From the NCBI GenBank assembly GCA_014192545.1, contig BJHL01000003.1:310001-374000 (forward strand): DNA of 64,000 nucleotides, written 5' to 3'. Origin of the DNA: Phycisphaerae bacterium. Lineage in GTDB: Bacteria > Planctomycetota > Phycisphaerae > Phycisphaerales > UBA1924. The notes below the pieces were generated by a model. It was not told where the DNA came from and searched no databases. It was given only the letters and a program-made list of their open reading frames with translations. The translations under genes were made by a program, and so were the position numbers. Positions 60,532-64,000 of this stretch are shown here, piece by piece (position 1 is the first letter of the stretch; each line of letters starts with the position of its first letter).

Positions 60532-62397
60532 TCAAGGTTCGCGAGGCTCGTCGCCACCGGGGACGACAAACTCGACGTTATTACGCTCGAGCGTCGTGCC
60601 CATGGCCTGGAACAACTCGGCGATGGCGATGTTGTACTCGGCGAGAGCTTCGTTTTCTTCGCGCTCGGACGCGGCGAGGCTCTCTTGGCGGTTAAGTTCG
60701 ATGTCGAGGCGTTCGACGGTGAAGCCGCCGCCTTGTTCTTTCTCGACGAGCAGCACGCGAAGGTTTTCAGTGGCGGCAGTACGACTCGTTTTCACTTGCT
60801 CAATCAGGCTGTAATTGAGCGTGAGACGATTGAGCGCGGTCTTGACTTCGCCAACAACTTGCTGCACCGTGTTGCGATAGCTGAGCACGCTCTGCATGCG
60901 TTCGAGGCGGCGCTGGCGGAACTGGGCTTCGGCGCGGCGGTTGCCGATGGGCATTTCGAAGTTCAGACCTGCGAGATAATCGATGAAGTTGCCGCCGAGA
61001 GCATCTTCGTAAGCGCGCAGAGGTTCGTTATCGAGGCCAGCGAAGCGTGTTTGCAGGCGCATCGACAAATCAGGCAGGCGCTGATTGTCCGCGACCGTTT
61101 GACGAATACTCGAATCGTCAATGCTCAGAATCGCCTGCTGGACTTCGGGCCGATTCTGCATCGCTGTACGCAGACTTTCAAGCAGACTGAACTTAATAGG
61201 CTCATCAACCGCGTCTTCAACCGGCAGCAGCACGAGTTCGGAGCCCGGCGGGATATCCGGATCATTCATGAAGGTCTTGAGTTGATCGCTCAGCAGGCGG
61301 ACCTGGGTTTGCGCGCGCAGCACGTCGGCCTTGCGCCGTTCCACGCGGGCGGTTGCGTCGGCGATTTGCGCGGCGTTGGCATCCACCATCGCGCGAGCTT
61401 TGACCTGATCGCGGACTTCTTCGCCGCGTTTGACGAGACGTTGAAGGACTTTGAGATCCGCAACGCTGCGGACGAGCTGCCAGTATGCGCGTTCGGCGTC
61501 AGTGCTGGTGCGAATCAAGTCGCGCTTGAGCAACTGCACGCGTTCGCGTTGATCGTTGCGAGCGAGGCGGATTTCGGCTTGCGTGACGTCGCTGCCAAAG
61601 TTGCGCAGCAGCGGCTGATCCCACTGCGCGGTAATGCCAGCGTTGTTGGCAGGGTTGGGCGTGATTCCAGCAGTTGCGGTATCGATGTATTGCAAGTCAG
61701 TCTGCAACGTAAATCGCCCGCCGCCGATGAGTTGGCGGCGCAGACCAGCTTGGGTCTGCACCGTCTGACTTTGATTTGTCACCAAACTGGTCGCACTCGC
61801 TTGTGGCGAGTCGGTATTGGTGTAGTTGAGGTTGCTGAAAAAGGTCCAGTCAAAGGCGGCTTCGGCGGCGACCAGTTGGCTCTCTGCAAGAGCAGGACCG
61901 ATGCGAGCAAACTGCACCGCGAGGTTGTTGGTCACCACGCTGCGCAGCACGCGCTCAAGGCTCACGCTCACTGTGCGCACATTCCGACCAGTCAGGTCAA
62001 GGCCCAAACGCGGGTCATCAAGCTCGTAACTTCGCGGCCCAGCCATGCCTTGCAGTTCTTGCAGAATGTCAGGCCGAATATCAAGGCTCGTCACGCCTTC
62101 TTCGCGCGTTGTCACCACACTCTTGGGCTGCTCAGCAGCGTCCGCAAGTTCGCGTGCAGCAGCTTCAGCGATGCTCTGTTTGAGCTGGCGTTCGCTTTCT
62201 CGCGAGAGCGGTGACGACGCGGTGGCACAGCCGGAAAGGATGCTGGTGAGGCCTGCGGACGCGGCAAGGAGACTGAAAACGCTGCCCGCACGCAGCACAA
62301 ACTCGACAACGCGCGTGGCAACACTCGCGATGCGCAGCGTCGATCCGTGCCGAGGAGGCAGAGGGGAAACAAACCCAAACCTAGCGGGGGGAGTCAT
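60532..62397 (-). CDS. TolC-family outer-membrane efflux lipoprotein
   Basis: 621 aa. A lipoprotein-type signal (LSGCA near residue 57) is followed by two long helical-hairpin and beta-barrel repeats typical of OEP/TolC proteins (for example VTQAEIRLARNDQRERVQLL and TRFMNDPDIPP-like linkers). It would form the exit duct of a tripartite efflux or secretion pump. It starts 27 bp after the DUF4349 stop, so probably co-transcribed with the sigma factor and DUF4349 genes. Partner membrane-fusion and pump proteins are not in the window. Confidence 0.85.
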   Translation of the reverse strand: MTPPARFGFVSPLPPRHGSTLRIASVATRVVEFVLRAGSVFSLLAASAGLTSILSGCATASSPLSRESERQLKQSIAEAAARELADAAEQPKSVVTTREEGVTSLDIRPDILQELQGMAGPRSYELDDPRLGLDLTGRNVRTVSVSLERVLRSVVTNNLAVQFARIGPALAESQLVAAEAAFDWTFFSNLNYTNTDSPQASATSLVTNQSQTVQTQAGLRRQLIGGGRFTLQTDLQYIDTATAGITPNPANNAGITAQWDQPLLRNFGSDVTQAEIRLARNDQRERVQLLKRDLIRTSTDAERAYWQLVRSVADLKVLQRLVKRGEEVRDQVKARAMVDANAAQIADATARVERRKADVLRAQTQVRLLSDQLKTFMNDPDIPPGSELVLLPVEDAVDEPIKFSLLESLRTAMQNRPEVQQAILSIDDSSIRQTVADNQRLPDLSMRLQTRFAGLDNEPLRAYEDALGGNFIDYLAGLNFEMPIGNRRAEAQFRQRRLERMQSVLSYRNTVQQVVGEVKTALNRLTLNYSLIEQVKTSRTAATENLRVLLVEKEQGGGFTVERLDIELNRQESLAASEREENEALAEYNIAIAELFQAMGTTLERNNVEFVVPGGDEPREP

Positions 62398-62424
62398 GGG
62401 GACTGGAAGGTAGGCTGGCAGAGG

Positions 62425-63579
62425 TCATTCGGTGGGTGCGGCCTCGCGAGACTGGGCACGGACCAAGCGGCGGATGAGACGCCACAGGCCAAGGGCAAGC
62501 AGCCCCAGCAAGAGCCACCAGACCAGGCCTCCGAGGAATGTACGAATGAGGAAGGCGGCTGTATCGCTAAGAGTGCGAAGCGAGGTTTGCCACGCGTCGC
62601 TGACAGATTTGATGAAGTAATCGGCGATGCCGGAGTCCTCGGCGACGGGCAGCGGCTGGGCCTGGCTGCGAAGATTGATGACGATGGTTGCAAGAGCGAC
62701 CATGCGGCCGGCACGTTCGCGCTGGGCTTTGATGGCCTCGATGCGGGCACGAATGTCGTTGAGTTGCGTGCGAACAGTCAGGACTTCGCTCAGCGGCGAG
62801 TCGGCGCGCTTGTCGAGCAGCGCGAGCACTTCGCGCTCGATGCGTTCTTCGTTGCGCAGGCGAGCTTCAAGGTCCATCACGGTGTCGGTGATGTCTTGGC
62901 CCGTTGCGGACTCGCTGATGACGGTTCCCAGCGTGCGCAGCGCGTTGAGTGTCTCGCTGAGTCGCGACGCGGCGACTCGCAGGGTGAGACTTGCGGCGAT
63001 ATTGGGTTCTTCGCCCGTGAGCGACGAGGTTTCGATGTACTCGCCGGTTGCTTCGTTGGGCAGAAGCGTGATCTTCGCGAAGGTGCCGCGGACGTCGGTG
63101 ACGCGGAGATCGATGGCTGCCTTGTGCACGACTTGGCGGGCGGGGGCGGGCGTCAGCGAAGGAGACTGCGCGGGCGAGAGATCAATCGCGGGCGAAGAGA
63201 CAGGGGCGGTCGAAGCCGGCGGGGGCCGGCCTTCCATCATCTTCAGCTGCATCGGACTTGTTCGTTCCATCACGAGTCCATCACTCGCGACCTGAGCCGA
63301 CGTCGCAACGCGAGCCGAACTGCGAGCTTTGCCGAGCGAAGGCAGAATGATCGCCGAAGCCAGTAGAAAAAGCAGTAAACAAGCCGCAATAGTCGCAAGC
63401 TGAGGCAGACGGATCTCTCGCGTGAACACCGACCGGCGCGGCGGTGTCGCAGATGCACGCGAAGCACGCAACGCGGCGTGCCACAAGGCGACAGACGCAT
63501 CAGCGGAGGCTTGCACGGGCTTGGACAAGTCCGCAAGAGCTTGCTCTATCGCATCAGGATGTAAGTTGGAAGCGTTCAT
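62425..63579 (-). CDS. DUF4349 membrane protein, coupled to an ECF sigma factor
   Basis: 384 aa. A hydrophilic N-terminus (about 55 residues), one membrane helix (about 59-80), a Pro-rich linker, then the DUF4349 core with coiled-coil (DLEARLRNEERIEREVLALL; VRTQLNDIRARIEAIKAQRE), and a C-terminal membrane helix (about 345-368) with a basic end. Its ATG overlaps the sigma factor TGA (ATGA), the usual place of an anti-sigma factor, so the N-terminal part may bind the sigma factor. Function otherwise unknown. Confidence 0.85.
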   Translation of the reverse strand: MNASNLHPDAIEQALADLSKPVQASADASVALWHAALRASRASATPPRRSVFTREIRLPQLATIAACLLLFLLASAIILPSLGKARSSARVATSAQVASDGLVMERTSPMQLKMMEGRPPPASTAPVSSPAIDLSPAQSPSLTPAPARQVVHKAAIDLRVTDVRGTFAKITLLPNEATGEYIETSSLTGEEPNIAASLTLRVAASRLSETLNALRTLGTVISESATGQDITDTVMDLEARLRNEERIEREVLALLDKRADSPLSEVLTVRTQLNDIRARIEAIKAQRERAGRMVALATIVINLRSQAQPLPVAEDSGIADYFIKSVSDAWQTSLRTLSDTAAFLIRTFLGGLVWWLLLGLLALGLWRLIRRLVRAQSREAAPTE

Positions 63580-64000
63580 GGCGTATGAGCGTTGGTATCG
63601 TGATCCGTTTCTTTGTCGCGAAGCGATTCACGCAGCTGCGCGAGCGCGGCTGCGAGGCGAGACTTGAGCGTGCCCAGGGGAATATCCAAAACCTGCGCGG
63701 CTTGCGTATGCGTCAAACCTTGGTGATAGCACAGCAGCAGCAACAAACGCGTGGCCGGAGGCAACAAGCCAATTGCCGCACGCACATCCTGCTGCAACGC
63801 ATGCTCCGCAACCAGCCGCAGCGGCGATTCATCAATCTTCGGCGGCGATTCATCCGCGAGCGGCTCCTTCGCCCGCCGATCACGCAGGTCTTTGCAACGA
63901 TTAATCACGATGCGATACATCCACGTGCGGAAGCTACTGCGACCTTCAAAGCTCTTGGCGTACTTGATGACCCGCATCCACGATTCCTGCACGGCATCGT
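63576..64000 (-). CDS. ECF-type RNA polymerase sigma factor (5' end outside window)
   Basis: The last about 141 residues of a sigma-70 family factor; the frame is open to the window end. Region 2 is seen as FRTWMYRIVINRCKDLRDRR and region 4 as LLPPATRLLLLLCYHQGLTH then QAAQVLDIPLGTLKSRLAAA (helix-turn-helix). Its stop overlaps the start of the DUF4349 gene by four bases (ATGA). It presumably controls its own operon (sigma-DUF4349-TolC). Confidence 0.9.
   Translation of the reverse strand, partial: DAVQESWMRVIKYAKSFEGRSSFRTWMYRIVINRCKDLRDRRAKEPLADESPPKIDESPLRLVAEHALQQDVRAAIGLLPPATRLLLLLCYHQGLTHTQAAQVLDIPLGTLKSRLAAALAQLRESLRDKETDHDTNAHTP

Overview
The window looks like a chromosomal segment of a planctomycete, most probably class Phycisphaerae. 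This is inferred from the mix of gene types: secreted proteins with PEP-CTERM-like tails, fibro-slime domain proteins, a secreted protein ending in dockerin-like D-F-N-N-N-G-x-F-P repeats, MurA (peptidoglycan synthesis), and GC-rich coding sequence with many small dispersed palindromes. No rRNA gene, phage, transposase, CRISPR array or plasmid function was seen. Most genes are housekeeping and occur as singletons or short runs on alternating strands.

Layout. 0.2-2.6 kb: secreted repeat protein. 3-7 kb: carA and a DsbD-type disulfide reductase, divergent. 7-9.4 kb: tRNA-Gly and a VLCAD-like acyl-CoA dehydrogenase. 9.5-12.7 kb: response regulator, purM, short asparaginase. 12.7-17.7 kb: aroA and an unusually long valS carrying three repeat-derived in-frame inserts. 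17.7-25.3 kb: TPR protein, two LuxR-type regulators (one frameshifted), an EEP-family hydrolase, prfB with a programmed-frameshift site whose stop is UAA, an anchored pteridine-reductase-like SDR, and msrA. 25.4-40.7 kb: mnmA, acs, recG, AlkC-like protein, AIM24, ychF, tRNA-Arg, a methyltransferase, trxA, and the hpf-ptsN-ptsH-Trm112 cluster. 41-46 kb: tRNA-Ile (opposite strand), then five tandem paralogous secreted proteins with PEP-CTERM-like tails. 46-50 kb: murA and two fibro-slime paralogues. 50-54 kb: lipoproteins, a B12-binding/MeaB GTPase fusion and a YhhQ-type transporter. 54.5-60.5 kb: pdhA, a KBL/BioF-type PLP enzyme, a GNAT and PolX. 60.5-64 kb: a coupled ECF sigma factor/DUF4349 pair followed by a TolC-like protein, cut by the window end.

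The most notable observations are the prfB recoding site (CUU UAA C at codons 24-25, restoring a canonical RF2 N-terminus), the five-gene tandem array of an unrecognised secreted family, and the dense small palindromic and octanucleotide repeats, several of which have become part of the valyl-tRNA synthetase coding sequence. By eye, the plus strand is G-rich at about 1-16 kb and 57-63 kb but C-rich at about 25-56 kb, whatever the gene strand, which suggests rearrangement or a replichore switch. All functional calls are from reading motifs; no database search was run.
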